Source: Paenibacillus polymyxa M1 (GTDB lineage Bacteria > Bacillota > Bacilli > Paenibacillales > Paenibacillaceae). From it: a stretch of DNA of 64,000 nt. The stretch covers positions 3,444,501-3,508,500 of the forward strand of contig NC_017542.1 in assembly GCF_000237325.1 (NCBI RefSeq), given 5' to 3'. Of this stretch, positions 51,010-61,149 are shown piece by piece. The first letter of the stretch is position 1, and each line of letters starts with the position of its first letter. A program made the translations under genes and the position numbers. A model generated the notes under the pieces. The model was not told where the DNA came from, searched no databases, and saw nothing but the letters and a program-made list of their open reading frames with translations.

Positions 51010-52728
51010 TCAGGCTTTCTTTCCTTCCGCCAAATTCAGCATTTCCTGTGCGTGATGCAATGTTTTTTCGGTAATTTCTACCCCGCCCAGCATCCGCGCC
51101 AATTCCTTAACACGACCTTCCTCCGTTAGTCCCTCAATTTGAGTCATGGTCCGTCCGTCATGAATATTTTTCTCAATCAGGTACTGATGATCTGCCATAC
51201 ACGCCACCTGCGGCAAATGAGTAATGGAAAACACCTGACAAACGGAAGACAAACGATAAAGCTTCTCGGCTATGGACTGAGCTGCACGACCACTTACCCC
51301 GGTATCCACCTCGTCAAAAATGAGCACCGGAATTTGATCATGACGCGCAAAAATACTTTTCATTGCCAACATGATACGTGATAACTCACCACCAGAAGCA
51401 ATTTTACCGAGTGGGCGAAGTGGCTCACCTGGATTGGGCGAAATCAGAAATTCCGCATTATCTATCCCTTGCTTGGTAGGTCGTACCTTTAGACCTTTAT
51501 ATTCATATCCACGTGGATCCTCAATTGGATCAATACGCACCTTGAGTGACGTTCTTTCCATTTGAAGATCTTTTAATTCCTGTTCTACTTGCTCTGCAAG
51601 CTCTTCAGCACAAATTTCACGTGCTTCTGTAAGCTCTTCAGCAATCTCCAGCAAATCCGAAAGCAACTCATCCCGCTTTGCAATGAGTTGCTCCAGCCGC
51701 TCATCTTTATTTTCCAACAGATCGGTTTCCTGCTCAATACGGCTATAGTATTCCAAAATCTGCTCTATACTATCACCATATTTTCGCTGTAACCCGGTAA
51801 TTTGATTCAAACGTTGCTCCACCTCATGCAGCTTGCCCGGATTAAATTCAATATCCTCACGATAAGAGCGTAATTGAAACGCTGCATCCTCCAACTGATA
51901 GAAAGCAGATTGAATCTGCTCCGCAATGGGCTGAAGGCTTTTACTGTCGTAGCTCTGAACATCATTTAATCTGGACAACACGTTATTGACCGTATCCAGA
52001 CCACCTCTGCCACTTAACAGCTCGTATGCTCCTGATACTCCATCCATCATTTTCTCACTATGGGATAGCTTGACCCGTTCCTCTGCCAATAATTCATCTT
52101 CACCCAATTTTAACTCCGCCGCAGCGATCTCTTCCAATTGGAAGCGATACATGTCCAATAGCTGATAAGCCTTTTGACTGGAGCTTTGCAATTCTCTTAC
52201 TTCTTTTTCCGCTTTGACAAAAGCATTGTAGCGCTCCCGGTAAAGCGCTTTGACTGGACCAATGACCGAGTCACCGAACGTATCCAGCAGCGCAAGATGG
52301 CGATCCGCACGCAGCAAGCTTTGATGCTCATGCTGCCCGTGGATATTAACGAGTTGCTCACCTACCTCACGCAGCATCGTTAAATTAACCATCTGACCGT
52401 TAATTCGAGATGAGCTTTTCCCCTGAACTGTAAGTTCTCGACGAATCAGCAAATGCTCTTCTGGATTAGCCTTAATCCCTTGTTCCTCCAACGTATTCCA
52501 AACGGGATGTTTGACCGGCAATTCAAACAAGGCTTCCATTTCGGCTTTATCACATCCGTAACGCACTAGATCAGCAGATCCCCTGCCGCCCGCAATCAGC
52601 CCAAGTGCGTCGATAATAATGGATTTACCAGCACCAGTTTCTCCGCTCAATACATGAAATCCTTTATAAAAATGAACATCGACAGCTTCTACGACTGCCA
52701 AATTCCGTATAGACAAAGTGACCAGCAT
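51010..52728 (-). CDS. recN: DNA repair protein RecN
   Basis: 572 aa. An SMC-like ATPase that gathers double-strand breaks early in repair. Walker A is GETGAGKS at 29-36, the ABC signature is SGGELSRIMLAM, Walker B is VLIFDEVDTGVSG, and a long coiled-coil middle (about 155-380) carries many Glu/Leu heptads. The MLVTLSIRNLAVVE start is typical. It lies between argR and spoIVB, as in Bacillus. Confidence 0.96.
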   Translation of the reverse strand: MLVTLSIRNLAVVEAVDVHFYKGFHVLSGETGAGKSIIIDALGLIAGGRGSADLVRYGCDKAEMEALFELPVKHPVWNTLEEQGIKANPEEHLLIRRELTVQGKSSSRINGQMVNLTMLREVGEQLVNIHGQHEHQSLLRADRHLALLDTFGDSVIGPVKALYRERYNAFVKAEKEVRELQSSSQKAYQLLDMYRFQLEEIAAAELKLGEDELLAEERVKLSHSEKMMDGVSGAYELLSGRGGLDTVNNVLSRLNDVQSYDSKSLQPIAEQIQSAFYQLEDAAFQLRSYREDIEFNPGKLHEVEQRLNQITGLQRKYGDSIEQILEYYSRIEQETDLLENKDERLEQLIAKRDELLSDLLEIAEELTEAREICAEELAEQVEQELKDLQMERTSLKVRIDPIEDPRGYEYKGLKVRPTKQGIDNAEFLISPNPGEPLRPLGKIASGGELSRIMLAMKSIFARHDQIPVLIFDEVDTGVSGRAAQSIAEKLYRLSSVCQVFSITHLPQVACMADHQYLIEKNIHDGRTMTQIEGLTEEGRVKELARMLGGVEITEKTLHHAQEMLNLAEGKKA

Positions 52729-52784
52729 CGTTCTTTCACCTCTATGATGTACAAATTAAAACGCCTAATATGCGTACTTTATAA

Positions 52785-53234
52785 TTAGGAAATGTAGCCC
52801 ATAAGACGATTCACGATAGTTTCGCTATTTTCTTCCGATCGGCAGATAATCAAAATGGTGTCATCCCCGCTGATCGTACCCATGACCTCAGACCATTCAA
52901 TATTATCTAATAAAGCAGCAATCGAGTTAGCTGTTCCTGGCAGGCACTTCATCACAATCAGATTGGTTGTGTAGTCAATATGCAAAAAGTTGTCAACCAA
53001 TGTACGTTTCAGTTTCTGCGTCGGATTGTAGCGCTGGTCTGAAGGCATCGAATATTTATATCTGCCGTCGTCCATTGGAACCTTTATGAGCAGCAGTTCT
53101 TTGATATCCCGGGATACAGTTGCCTGCGTGACCTGGAAACCAGCCTCACGCAATGCTTCAACTAAATCATCCTGCGTTTCAATCTCATGTTGTGAAATAA
53201 TTTCCCTGATTTTAATATGTCGTTGACCCTTCAT
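52785..53234 (-). CDS. argR: Arginine repressor ArgR/AhrC
   Basis: 149 aa. The N-terminal winged helix ([28 protein letters not shown], then [13 protein letters not shown]) binds ARG boxes; the C-terminal part ([40 protein letters not shown]) forms hexamers and binds arginine. It represses arginine synthesis and activates catabolism. The ATG follows AGGAGGAT. Confidence 0.95.
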   Translation of the reverse strand: MKGQRHIKIREIISQHEIETQDDLVEALREAGFQVTQATVSRDIKELLLIKVPMDDGRYKYSMPSDQRYNPTQKLKRTLVDNFLHIDYTTNLIVMKCLPGTANSIAALLDNIEWSEVMGTISGDDTILIICRSEENSETIVNRLMGYIS

Positions 53235-53250
53235 ATAATCCTCCTATGGA

Positions 53251-53727
53251 TTAACCTTCATATTCCTCTTCTTCGAGGTCTTCCACTAATGTAATAAGGC
53301 GAATACTTTTCTCGTCCGTATCAACGTACAATACCCCCGCACAGCCCGGATAGAGCAGCAAATAAGGCATAAGCCTGTCCCGTAAATCAGGACCGTTCCA
53401 CTCCATCGGTTTCTTGCGGCGTGACGTTTTGACCATATATGTCGAACCGTTACGTACAGCTACGTAATCAATAAACAAACGGCTATACACGGTATGTCCA
53501 TTCACTTTAAAAGCAAGCGGTATTTTCATTTTCCCGCCCACCACTTCATATCCTGCTTCTTCAAGTTGGTCCACAGCAGGTCCTTCGTTCAAATCCTCGT
53601 TAATTGGTATCGTTTTTAGCACAAACGGTCCCGGCTCCTTTAACCAGGCACGCAGGCTATATAAAACCCATATCCCTAATATCACCCCGATCACAGTGAT
53701 GATAACCGTATCGTATCGCGTGTCCAT
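53251..53727 (-). CDS. Unknown membrane-anchored protein between argR and tlyA
   Basis: 158 aa; no named family recognised. One N-terminal membrane helix (about 8-27, VIITVIGVILGIWVLYSL) and a soluble part starting GPFVLKTIPINEDLNEGPAVDQLEEAGYEVVGGKMKIPL, with a basic patch (TSRRKKPMEWNGPDLRDRLMPYLLLYPG) and an acidic end. This resembles a nuclease-like or cystatin-like small fold, but no catalytic set can be assigned. It starts 16 bases before argR in the same direction, so the two are probably co-transcribed. Confidence 0.6.
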   Translation of the reverse strand: MDTRYDTVIITVIGVILGIWVLYSLRAWLKEPGPFVLKTIPINEDLNEGPAVDQLEEAGYEVVGGKMKIPLAFKVNGHTVYSRLFIDYVAVRNGSTYMVKTSRRKKPMEWNGPDLRDRLMPYLLLYPGCAGVLYVDTDEKSIRLITLVEDLEEEEYEG

Positions 53728-53911
53728 GAACCGATCACCTCATGGACATATTCTAGGACAAGATATAAAATCCCTTTTCCTCATACAGGTACGCTGTACC
53801 TGCGACCGGATATTCAATTGAGTTCATCACATCTGTGTGAATGAAAATACATATCTGCAATTATACATCTCATTATAGGCGAACGTGAGTTCTACAATCA
53901 ATCCCTCACAC

Positions 53912-53956
53912 CAAAAAGAGGTTCTCTTAAGTTCACAGAACTCATGGAGAACCCCT
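53912..53956 (-). terminator. Terminator of tlyA
   Basis: AGGGGTTCTC and GAGAACCTCT form a 10-bp stem, followed by TTTTTGG on the minus strand just past the tlyA stop. Confidence 0.8.
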
Positions 53957-53961
53957 GAATG

Positions 53962-54813
53962 TCACTTACGCGATGGGCCATTATTAAAAGTCTGACCTGC
54001 TTCCTGAACAGTTTGTTCAATCAGTGGACTGAAATCCATTTTCTCCAGCTGCGATTCTGCCGCCGGAAGCCCATTCAAACGCCAATGCGCTAAAAATTCA
54101 ATATTTCCTTCGCCACCTGTTATGGGGGAATAGGCCAAGCCTTGCAATGAAAGTCCAAGCTCATGTGCAAACATCAAGATGGTCTGCAGCACTTCTTTAT
54201 GCGTAGCAGGATCTCGAACCACGCCAGATTTCCCAACCTTTTCGCGTCCAGCTTCGAATTGAGGCTTAATTAGAGCTACAATATCAGCAGGTTGATGCAG
54301 CAGTGCAAGCAACGGTGGCAAAATAATTCGTAACGAAATAAAAGAAACATCAATACTTGCGAAATTAGGCACAGGACCGCCCAAATCTGCAGGTGTCATA
54401 TATCTGAAATTTGTTTTCTCCATAACGCATACACGTTCATCATTACGAAGTGACCAATCCAGCTGATTATACCCCACATCAATGGCATACACGTACTGAG
54501 CTCCATGCTGAAGCGCACAATCCGTAAAGCCTCCGGTTGATGAACCGATATCCAGCATCGTCCTGCCCTTCATGTCCAGCTCGAATTGACGGATGGCCTT
54601 TTCCAGCTTCAACCCTCCACGGCTTACATACGGATGCACCGACCCTTTAACTTTAAGCTCGCTGGAACGTGGTACCTTCATTCCCGCTTTCTCGATCCGT
54701 TCGCTGTCCGCCAACACTAGACCTGCCATGATTGCGGCTTTAGCTTTTTCACGGCTTTCAAAAAAACCTTGTTCTACAAGCAATACATCAATGCGTTCCT
54801 TCGGAACAGACAT
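53962..54813 (-). CDS. tlyA: TlyA family rRNA (cytidine-2'-O)-methyltransferase
   Basis: 283 aa (B. subtilis YqxC). An S4 RNA-binding domain (about 5-65, RIDVLLVEQGFFESREKAKAAIMAGLV) is followed by an FtsJ-like methyltransferase with SAM motif TMLDIGSSTGGFTDCAL at 86-101 and the catalytic-type Lys/Asp residues (ALIKPQFEAGREKVG). Homologues methylate 16S and 23S rRNA, and some are called hemolysin A by history. It stands between dxs and the unknown argR-linked gene. Confidence 0.92.
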   Translation of the reverse strand: MSVPKERIDVLLVEQGFFESREKAKAAIMAGLVLADSERIEKAGMKVPRSSELKVKGSVHPYVSRGGLKLEKAIRQFELDMKGRTMLDIGSSTGGFTDCALQHGAQYVYAIDVGYNQLDWSLRNDERVCVMEKTNFRYMTPADLGGPVPNFASIDVSFISLRIILPPLLALLHQPADIVALIKPQFEAGREKVGKSGVVRDPATHKEVLQTILMFAHELGLSLQGLAYSPITGGEGNIEFLAHWRLNGLPAAESQLEKMDFSPLIEQTVQEAGQTFNNGPSRK

Positions 54814-54888
54814 GTTAATCTCCCTTTAGGCAGCCAGGCTGCTCTTGTCATACTTTTTATAATATCATGTTGTTTACTTTAAGTTACC

Positions 54889-56787
54889 CTATACAGATTG
54901 CCCCATGCCATATGCTGGCTCAGCAGACCACTTACGCAGCTTTAAGCACACAGCTTCAACGGTAAGTCCCACTTCAGCGCGCTGCTCTTTGATGGAGCCG
55001 TGCTCCACAAACAGATCGGGAATCCCCATTAAGCGCACCTGTGCATCTTGTATTTCTTCTTTAGCGTAAAATTCCAGTACAGCGCTACCCAAACTTCCCG
55101 CTTCAGAAGCTTCTTCCAATACGATCAGCTTCGTATGCTGGCGGGCCAGTTCACGCAACATCTCCTCATCCAAAGGCTTGAGGAAGCGTGCATTCACAAC
55201 GCCCACTTGCATACCCTCACGTTTCATCGCCTCCGCAGCCTCTGTCGCCACTTGGAGCATTGGTCCTGAAGCGATTACAGCGAAGCCCTCACCTTTACGC
55301 AGAAACTCCCAACTGCCGATGGGAATAGCCCGCAATTCATTATCCAATGGCACACCAACCACGTTAACACGTGGGTAACGATAAGCAATTGGACCGTCTT
55401 CGTAGTCAAGTGCTGTTTTCATCATATGGCGCAGCTCATTTTCATCCTTTGGCATCATAAGCACCAGATTCGGGATATGACGCAGGAATGCTACATCAAA
55501 CACGCCATGGTGAGTTTCACCATCAGCACCAACAAAACCAGCACGATCAATCGCGAACATCACGTTGGCATTATGACGACAAATATCGTGCACAATTTGG
55601 TCATATGCACGCTGCATAAAAGTGGAATACACCGCAAATACCGGCTTCATCCCTTCCATTGCTAACGCTGCACACATGGTTGCAGCATGCTGCTCAGCGA
55701 TACCGACGTCAATCATACGTGTAGGAAACTCTTTACTAAACGGTACTAGCCCTGATCCACCAGGCATTGCAGGGGTGACCGCAATGATCCGCTCATCCTG
55801 TTCAGCCAGCTCAATCAGCGTTCTACCGAAAATTTCTGTATACATCGGATTGCCCACGGCTTTGAGTACCTGACCTGATTCAATTTTGTATGGACTGATG
55901 CCGTGCCACTTGTGCGAATCGGCCTCCGCAGGTTTATAGCCTTTACCCTTGGTGGTTACGACATGCACTAATACGGGGCCAGTAACGTTATCAGCCTGCT
56001 GAAAAGTCTCAATTAGCTTGGACAAATCATGTCCATCGACCGGACCAAGATACGTAAATCCCAGCTCCTCAAACAGCACACCTGGCACCATCATATATTT
56101 AAGACTGTCCTTGACACGGCCAGCCGATTTGGCAAGTTTACCGCCTATAGCGGGTATTTTTTTCAGCAAAACTTCCAGCTCATCCTTTGCCCGCAAATAG
56201 TGACGGTCCGAGCGAATTTTGCTCAAATAATTATGCATGGCCCCTACATTCGGGGCGATGGACATTTCATTATCATTCAGAATGACCATTAAATTTTTAC
56301 GTTCATGACCAATATGGTTTAATGCTTCGAAGGCCATGCCCCCAGTCAATGCTCCGTCCCCGATCATTGCAATAACTTTATTGTCCTCGCCCTTTAAATC
56401 TCGTGCCAAGGCCATCCCCATTGCAGCCGAAAGGGAAGTGCTGCTGTGTCCAGCTTCCCAAACATCATGCTCGCTCTCGCTTCTTTTTACAAAACCACAA
56501 AGTCCATCACGCTGACGAAGTGTATCAAAACGATCCATTCGCCCTGTCAATATTTTGTGCACGTAGGCTTGGTGCCCAACGTCATAAATCATCTTGTCCT
56601 TTGGACTGTTATAGCAATAATGCAGGGCGATCGTGAGCTCAACCACTCCCAGATTCGATGCCAGATGCCCCCCAGTCACGGACAGCTTCTCAATCAAAAA
56701 GCTCCTGATTTCCTCGGCTAGAGAAGCCAACTCCTCAACCGACAGTGATTTCAGATCGCCTGGTTGCTTTATGTGTGGAAGCAGCAC
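54889..56787 (-). CDS. dxs: 1-deoxy-D-xylulose-5-phosphate synthase
   Basis: 632 aa from the GTG at 56787, which has GCGGGGAGATATGC before it; the ATG 15 codons upstream gives an unconserved start. First enzyme of the MEP isoprenoid pathway: pyruvate plus glyceraldehyde 3-phosphate to DXP. TPP-binding [20 protein letters not shown] with [31 protein letters not shown], and the transketolase halves ([23 protein letters not shown]) are complete. It lies next to ispA, so two isoprenoid steps are co-located. Confidence 0.95.
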   Translation of the reverse strand: MLLPHIKQPGDLKSLSVEELASLAEEIRSFLIEKLSVTGGHLASNLGVVELTIALHYCYNSPKDKMIYDVGHQAYVHKILTGRMDRFDTLRQRDGLCGFVKRSESEHDVWEAGHSSTSLSAAMGMALARDLKGEDNKVIAMIGDGALTGGMAFEALNHIGHERKNLMVILNDNEMSIAPNVGAMHNYLSKIRSDRHYLRAKDELEVLLKKIPAIGGKLAKSAGRVKDSLKYMMVPGVLFEELGFTYLGPVDGHDLSKLIETFQQADNVTGPVLVHVVTTKGKGYKPAEADSHKWHGISPYKIESGQVLKAVGNPMYTEIFGRTLIELAEQDERIIAVTPAMPGGSGLVPFSKEFPTRMIDVGIAEQHAATMCAALAMEGMKPVFAVYSTFMQRAYDQIVHDICRHNANVMFAIDRAGFVGADGETHHGVFDVAFLRHIPNLVLMMPKDENELRHMMKTALDYEDGPIAYRYPRVNVVGVPLDNELRAIPIGSWEFLRKGEGFAVIASGPMLQVATEAAEAMKREGMQVGVVNARFLKPLDEEMLRELARQHTKLIVLEEASEAGSLGSAVLEFYAKEEIQDAQVRLMGIPDLFVEHGSIKEQRAEVGLTVEAVCLKLRKWSAEPAYGMGQSV

Positions 56788-56894
56788 GCATATCTCCCCG
56801 CTTTCCTTCAAGTTTGTGTGTAAAGTTAACAAGTATTATATCACACTTTTGGACTGTGCTTAAACGCAGACAAGTCAAACCAGTTCTAATGCTA

Positions 56895-57818
56895 CTAATG
56901 ATCACGCTTCATCAGGTAATCCGCTATCTCCAGCAAACGCGAAGAATCGGGAATGCCACCTTCTGCAATCACTTTTTTGGCAGACACTGTGAGTTCCTCC
57001 ACTTGTCGCAGAGATGCGTCCACACCGATGAAATACGGATAGGTAACCTTCTCTTGTTCAACATCACTCTGCGTTTTTTTTCCCATTTTGCTTTCATCGC
57101 CTACGAGATCCAATATATCGTCCTGAATTTGAAAGGCCAGGCCCAGATCTCGTCCAAAACAGCGAAGCGCCTCTAGTTGACTCTTGTCTGCCCCAGCAAT
57201 CCGTCCACCTGCCAAGAGTGAGAAAATGATCAAATCAGCCGTTTTATGAAGGTGGATATATTCCAGTTCCTTGATCCCCGTCATTCCCTGCTCGCCTGAC
57301 ATATCTGCGACCTGTCCACCTACCATACCTCTGGCGCCGCTCATTTCGGATAAATCCTCAACTATGGACAATAGCGCATCGGAAGAAACACCGTGAAGAC
57401 GACCTGCCTGCACGATGCAATAAAACGCATGGGTCAGCAAAGCATCGCCCGCAAGAACAGCAACCGCCTCGCCGTATACCTTATGATTCGTCAGCTTTCC
57501 TCGCCGATAATCATCATCATCCATCGCCGGCAAATCGTCGTGAATGAGGGAATACGTATGTACCATTTCTACCGCACATGCTACTGGCAACGCCGCTTCC
57601 CTGCTTCCACCAAATGCTTCCGCAGCGGCGATCACAAGCAGAGGCCGCAGCCGTTTTCCGCCTGCGGTCAGTGAATAGTTCATAGATTCTCGAAGGACAT
57701 CTGGAATGTCCCAATGCGCCGGAAACTGCTCGGTCAATGCAGACGAAACTGCATCTGCCGTCACAGCCAAATATTCCTTGAACGACAGTCTATTCAAGCC
57801 CTTCACCGCCGTTTTCAT
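56895..57818 (-). CDS. ispA: Geranyl/farnesyl diphosphate synthase
   Basis: 307 aa if read from the ATG at 57818. A TTG at 57797 (start NRLSFKEYL) also fits; both ribosome sites are weak and both overlap xseB, so the start is open. It joins isopentenyl diphosphate to allylic diphosphates. First Asp-rich motif HDDLPAMDDDD with YRRGKLTNH; second FQIQDDILDLVGD; GGKRLRPLL near the N-terminus. It sits between xseB and dxs, as in Bacillus. Confidence 0.93.
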   Translation of the reverse strand: MKTAVKGLNRLSFKEYLAVTADAVSSALTEQFPAHWDIPDVLRESMNYSLTAGGKRLRPLLVIAAAEAFGGSREAALPVACAVEMVHTYSLIHDDLPAMDDDDYRRGKLTNHKVYGEAVAVLAGDALLTHAFYCIVQAGRLHGVSSDALLSIVEDLSEMSGARGMVGGQVADMSGEQGMTGIKELEYIHLHKTADLIIFSLLAGGRIAGADKSQLEALRCFGRDLGLAFQIQDDILDLVGDESKMGKKTQSDVEQEKVTYPYFIGVDASLRQVEELTVSAKKVIAEGGIPDSSRLLEIADYLMKRDH

Positions 57819-58050
57819 CCAATCCGCCACCGAAAGGCTTCTTGCGCAAATCTCCATCCTCTTCCACAATCATTTCAATTTTACGTTCGACCTGTTCCAG
57901 CTTCTGGCTGCAAAGCTGAGACAGCTTCATCCCCCGCTGGAACAAATCAATGGCTTGCTCCAGAGGAACGTCCCCATGCTCCAGTTGTCCGACAATTTCT
58001 TCTAGAGCGGCCATGGCCGCTTCAAAATTCAATTCCGCTTCATTCGCCAC
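57790..58050 (-). CDS. xseB: Exodeoxyribonuclease VII small subunit
   Basis: 86 aa from a GTG with GAAGGAGG upstream. ELNFEAAMAALEEIVGQLEHGDVPLEQAIDLFQRGMKLSQLCSQKLEQVERKI is the complete XseB domain. The Gly-rich acidic end is variable. It overlaps xseA by 11 bases and ispA by about 29, forming a tightly packed run. Confidence 0.94.
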   Translation of the reverse strand: MANEAELNFEAAMAALEEIVGQLEHGDVPLEQAIDLFQRGMKLSQLCSQKLEQVERKIEMIVEEDGDLRKKPFGGGLDENGGEGLE

Positions 58051-59407
58051 CGTGCTTCGCGTCCTCCTTCATTCCCCATACTTGACAGTCTAACTGCCCG
58101 TCACTCACTTTTATCTTGATGGAATCTCCCGGTTGTACATCTTTGAGCGACTTGATCAGCCGTTTCTCCTGCTCATCGTATACCAAGCTGTAGCCTCGGG
58201 CCATGACTTTGAGCGGACTCAGCGCATCCAGCTGACGAATTCCGGTATGCAGCTGCTGCCGTCCCGTTTTTGTGATCGCACGCATCGCAGACTCCAGCTG
58301 ACGTTGTGCCATATCCGTCTGCTTGCGCGCCGAACGAATTTGTTCGCGCGGATTAAACCGCTCTAGTACCTGACGCATACGAGCATTTTTCTCTGCGTTT
58401 AAGCGTGAACGGTTAGCTGCTGCGCGGATCAGACGCTGATGCAGCATATCCATCCGCTCTGCATGCTGGAGCATGTAGCGGCGTGGATGCAGCAGCACTG
58501 GCGAACGCCGAAGCCTCAGCAAGCGTTCACGACTGGCTTCCAGCCGCTGCCTAAGGGCGTTGCGCAACCGTTGCTCCCGCTGGAGCAGCTGATCCCGAAG
58601 CTCTCCCTGGTGAGGCACAGCCAGCTCAGCTGCTGCGGTCGGCGTCGCTGCGCGTAAGTCAGCCACAAAATCGGCAATGGTAAAATCCGTTTCGTGTCCA
58701 ACAGCCGAAATGACAGGAATGACCGATGCGTAAATGGCACGCGCAACCGCTTCCTCATTAAATGCCCACAGTTCTTCTAAGGAGCCACCGCCCCGTCCGA
58801 CGATCATCACCTGAACCTCCTGCATACGATTCATGGCTTCAATTGCCTTAACGATCGAGGGGGCAGCACCCTTTCCTTGCACAAGAACAGGATACAACAC
58901 GATTCCAGCCTGCGGGTATCGGCGTTGAAGTGTGGTGATAATATCACGCACAGCCGCTCCGGTCGGTGACGTAATTACACCGATGGTTGCCGGGTGAGCG
59001 GGCAGATTCCGTTTGCGAGCGGTATCAAACAGCCCTTCTGCATCAAGCTTTTGTTTGAGTTGTTCATAAGCCAAATAAAGGCTGCCTATACCGTCAGGCT
59101 GCATTTGCGTCGCATAAAATTGATATTGTCCATCCCGTTCATACACGGATACGTTTCCCCGGGCGATAACACGCGTACCTTCTTTGGGTACGAAAGGGAG
59201 CCGTCTATTATGGGTCGCAAACATAATCGAACGTATCCGGCTCCCCTCATCCTTGAGCGTAAAGTACATGTGACCACTCGAATGATGCGTAAAGTTAGAA
59301 ATCTCCCCGCGTATCCATACATCAGACAGCACCTGATCGGATTCCAGTTTCATCCGGATATAACGATTCAGGTCCTTTATAGAATAAATACGTTGTTGTT
59401 CAGCCAC
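58040..59407 (-). CDS. xseA: Exodeoxyribonuclease VII large subunit
   Basis: 455 aa from a GTG. It degrades single-stranded DNA from both ends together with XseB. The N-terminal OB fold (WIRGEISNFTHHSSGHMYFTLKD) is followed by the catalytic core (IGVITSPTGAAVRDIITTLQRRYP, IVGRGGGSLEELWAFNEE, ISAVGHETDFTIADFVADLRAATPTAAAEL), then a long coiled coil (about 270-400) and the C-terminal PLKVMARGYSLV block. Confidence 0.95.
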   Translation of the reverse strand: MAEQQRIYSIKDLNRYIRMKLESDQVLSDVWIRGEISNFTHHSSGHMYFTLKDEGSRIRSIMFATHNRRLPFVPKEGTRVIARGNVSVYERDGQYQFYATQMQPDGIGSLYLAYEQLKQKLDAEGLFDTARKRNLPAHPATIGVITSPTGAAVRDIITTLQRRYPQAGIVLYPVLVQGKGAAPSIVKAIEAMNRMQEVQVMIVGRGGGSLEELWAFNEEAVARAIYASVIPVISAVGHETDFTIADFVADLRAATPTAAAELAVPHQGELRDQLLQREQRLRNALRQRLEASRERLLRLRRSPVLLHPRRYMLQHAERMDMLHQRLIRAAANRSRLNAEKNARMRQVLERFNPREQIRSARKQTDMAQRQLESAMRAITKTGRQQLHTGIRQLDALSPLKVMARGYSLVYDEQEKRLIKSLKDVQPGDSIKIKVSDGQLDCQVWGMKEDAKHGGE

Positions 59408-59419
59408 AGGTAGCTGCCT

Positions 59420-60277
59420 TTATGCCAAACCGTACGACCGCTTGGCCGCTACGAGCGTATTTTGCATCAGCATTGTAATCGTCATTGGGCCTACTCCGCC
59501 GGGAACAGGCGTAATCGGACCGGACACTTGCTTTACGCTCTCAAAATCAACGTCACCCGCCAGCTTTCCGTTCTCCAGACGATTCATTCCCACATCGATA
59601 ACTACTGCACCTGGTTTTACGAACGAAGCATCAATAAAATTGGCTTTACCGATGGCAACGACCAAAATATCCGCTTGTCTGCTGAGCTCGGCCATATTCG
59701 CTGTACGAGAGTGACACATCGTAACCGTAGCATTTTCACGCTGCAGCAATAAAGAGACTGGCTTGCCCACGATATTACTGCGACCAATAACAACTGCATG
59801 TTTACCAGCTATCTCTACTCCAGCACGCTTGATTAACTCAATGACTCCAGCGGGAGTACAAGGCAGTAGGCTATCATCGCCGATGACCAGGTTTCCTACG
59901 TTTACCGGATGAAATCCGTCAACATCTTTCTCCACTGCAATCGCGTCAATGACAGCTTTTTCCTGAATATGCTTTGGCAATGGCAGTTGCACCAATATCC
60001 CATGGATATTACTTTGATGATTCAGCTTATCCACCAGTTTCAGTAATGCTTCTTGCGAAGTATCTGCCGCCAGTCGATGAACCTCAGAGTAATAGCCGAG
60101 ATCATGACACGCCTTTTCCTTATTTTTAACATACACCTGAGAAGCAGGATCTTCGCCTACCAGTACAACAGCCAGTCCGGGTTGAAAGCTGTGTTCTTTC
60201 AAACGAATGACCTCTTGCTGAATGCTTGCCCGGATATCCTGAGAGATTTGTTTACCATCAATGATCGGTGCTGACAT
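59420..60277 (-). CDS. folD: Bifunctional methylene-tetrahydrofolate dehydrogenase/cyclohydrolase FolD
   Basis: 285 aa. It interconverts methylene- and formyl-tetrahydrofolate with NADP+. [21 protein letters not shown] holds the catalytic Lys; [12 protein letters not shown], the Rossmann site [17 protein letters not shown] and the closing [16 protein letters not shown] are complete. It starts 37 bases after nusB and precedes xseA by 12 bases. Confidence 0.96.
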   Translation of the reverse strand: MSAPIIDGKQISQDIRASIQQEVIRLKEHSFQPGLAVVLVGEDPASQVYVKNKEKACHDLGYYSEVHRLAADTSQEALLKLVDKLNHQSNIHGILVQLPLPKHIQEKAVIDAIAVEKDVDGFHPVNVGNLVIGDDSLLPCTPAGVIELIKRAGVEIAGKHAVVIGRSNIVGKPVSLLLQRENATVTMCHSRTANMAELSRQADILVVAIGKANFIDASFVKPGAVVIDVGMNRLENGKLAGDVDFESVKQVSGPITPVPGGVGPMTITMLMQNTLVAAKRSYGLA

Positions 60278-60314
60278 GTTTAACCACTCCCCAACCTGAT
60301 TCAGTAGTCTCTAA

Positions 60315-60764
60315 TTAAAAACGTGCTTTCAATTGCTCCAGCTCTTGTATAACTCGTCCCAGCACACCATTAACAAATTTACCCGATTCCTCGGTACCAA
60401 AGTGCTTCGACAATTCAATGGCTTCATTGACTGCGACCTTGGCTGGAACATCCTCGCGGAAAATCATTTCATATACCGCAAGCCTCAAAATTTGACGATC
60501 CACACGTGAAAGTCGGCTGATCTGCCAGCCTTTCAGGTAATCCGCCAACAGCCCGTCAATAGCTTCCTTGTGCTCCCATGTGCCACGCACATGCTCCAAA
60601 ACATATGCTCTTAACATTTCCGCGTTTTTAATCACAACTTCGGCTTCGTTTTCCTCAGCCGCTTCCTGAAGCAGCATGTCTACAGCTGCCGCCGCATCCA
60701 CTTCATTCATTTCCATATGGTACATACTCTGTACCGCTAATTCCCTCGCCAGACGTCTTTTCAT
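60315..60764 (-). CDS. nusB: Transcription antitermination protein NusB
   Basis: 149 aa. It binds boxA RNA with NusE (S10) in rRNA antitermination. RRLARELAVQSMYHMEMNEVD begins the all-helical fold, and LAVYEMIFREDVPAKVAVNEAIELSKHFGTEESGKFVNGVLGRV is the family signature. It follows the yqhY-amaP group. Confidence 0.95.
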   Translation of the reverse strand: MKRRLARELAVQSMYHMEMNEVDAAAAVDMLLQEAAEENEAEVVIKNAEMLRAYVLEHVRGTWEHKEAIDGLLADYLKGWQISRLSRVDRQILRLAVYEMIFREDVPAKVAVNEAIELSKHFGTEESGKFVNGVLGRVIQELEQLKARF

Positions 60765-60817
60765 GCCCTGCCTCCTACGCTTGCCTATATCTATTTTTCA
60801 TTCTAACCAATTTCCAC

Positions 60818-60902
60818 AAAAAAACCTGTGAACGCATCCTCCAAAACCGTTGGGCGCAAATAAGCTACAGCTGTATTTTGGAGAACACGTATCACAGGGT
60901 TC
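60818..60902 (-). terminator. Long terminator after the DUF2273 gene
   Basis: AACCCTGTGA and TCACAGGTT bracket a long hairpin with CTCCAAAA/TTTTGGAG inside, and seven T follow on the minus strand. It separates the yqhY group from nusB. Confidence 0.75.
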
Positions 60903-61134
60903 ATTTAAAAGGACGCCAACGTTGCGACAACCATTCGCTCCATTCTTTCCAAGGGAGGAATGAACCAAGCGCTGAATCGCTACGTCTTCCTAGCGTATAT
61001 CCGATGAACACCATCAATGCAAAGAACAACATATTCCAAAAGCCTGCCCACAAATAAATAAAACCGAAAAAAATACCGGCCGTGATCCCCATGATCCGGC
61101 CCTTGTAACTTCCCCATATTTCTTTCCAGGGCAT
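60901..61134 (-). CDS. DUF2273 small membrane protein
   Basis: 77 aa. Two hydrophobic stretches (IMGITAGIFFGFIYLWAGFWNMLFFALMVFIGYTLG, about 14-48) and a tryptophan-rich end (LPWKEWSEWLSQRWRPFK). DUF2273 proteins accompany Asp23 and AmaP in Gram-positives and are thought to help anchor the alkaline-shock complex. Function is not known in detail. It follows amaP by 15 bases. Confidence 0.82.
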   Translation of the reverse strand: MPWKEIWGSYKGRIMGITAGIFFGFIYLWAGFWNMLFFALMVFIGYTLGRRSDSALGSFLPWKEWSEWLSQRWRPFK

Positions 61135-61149
61135 CAGGGAAAATCACCT

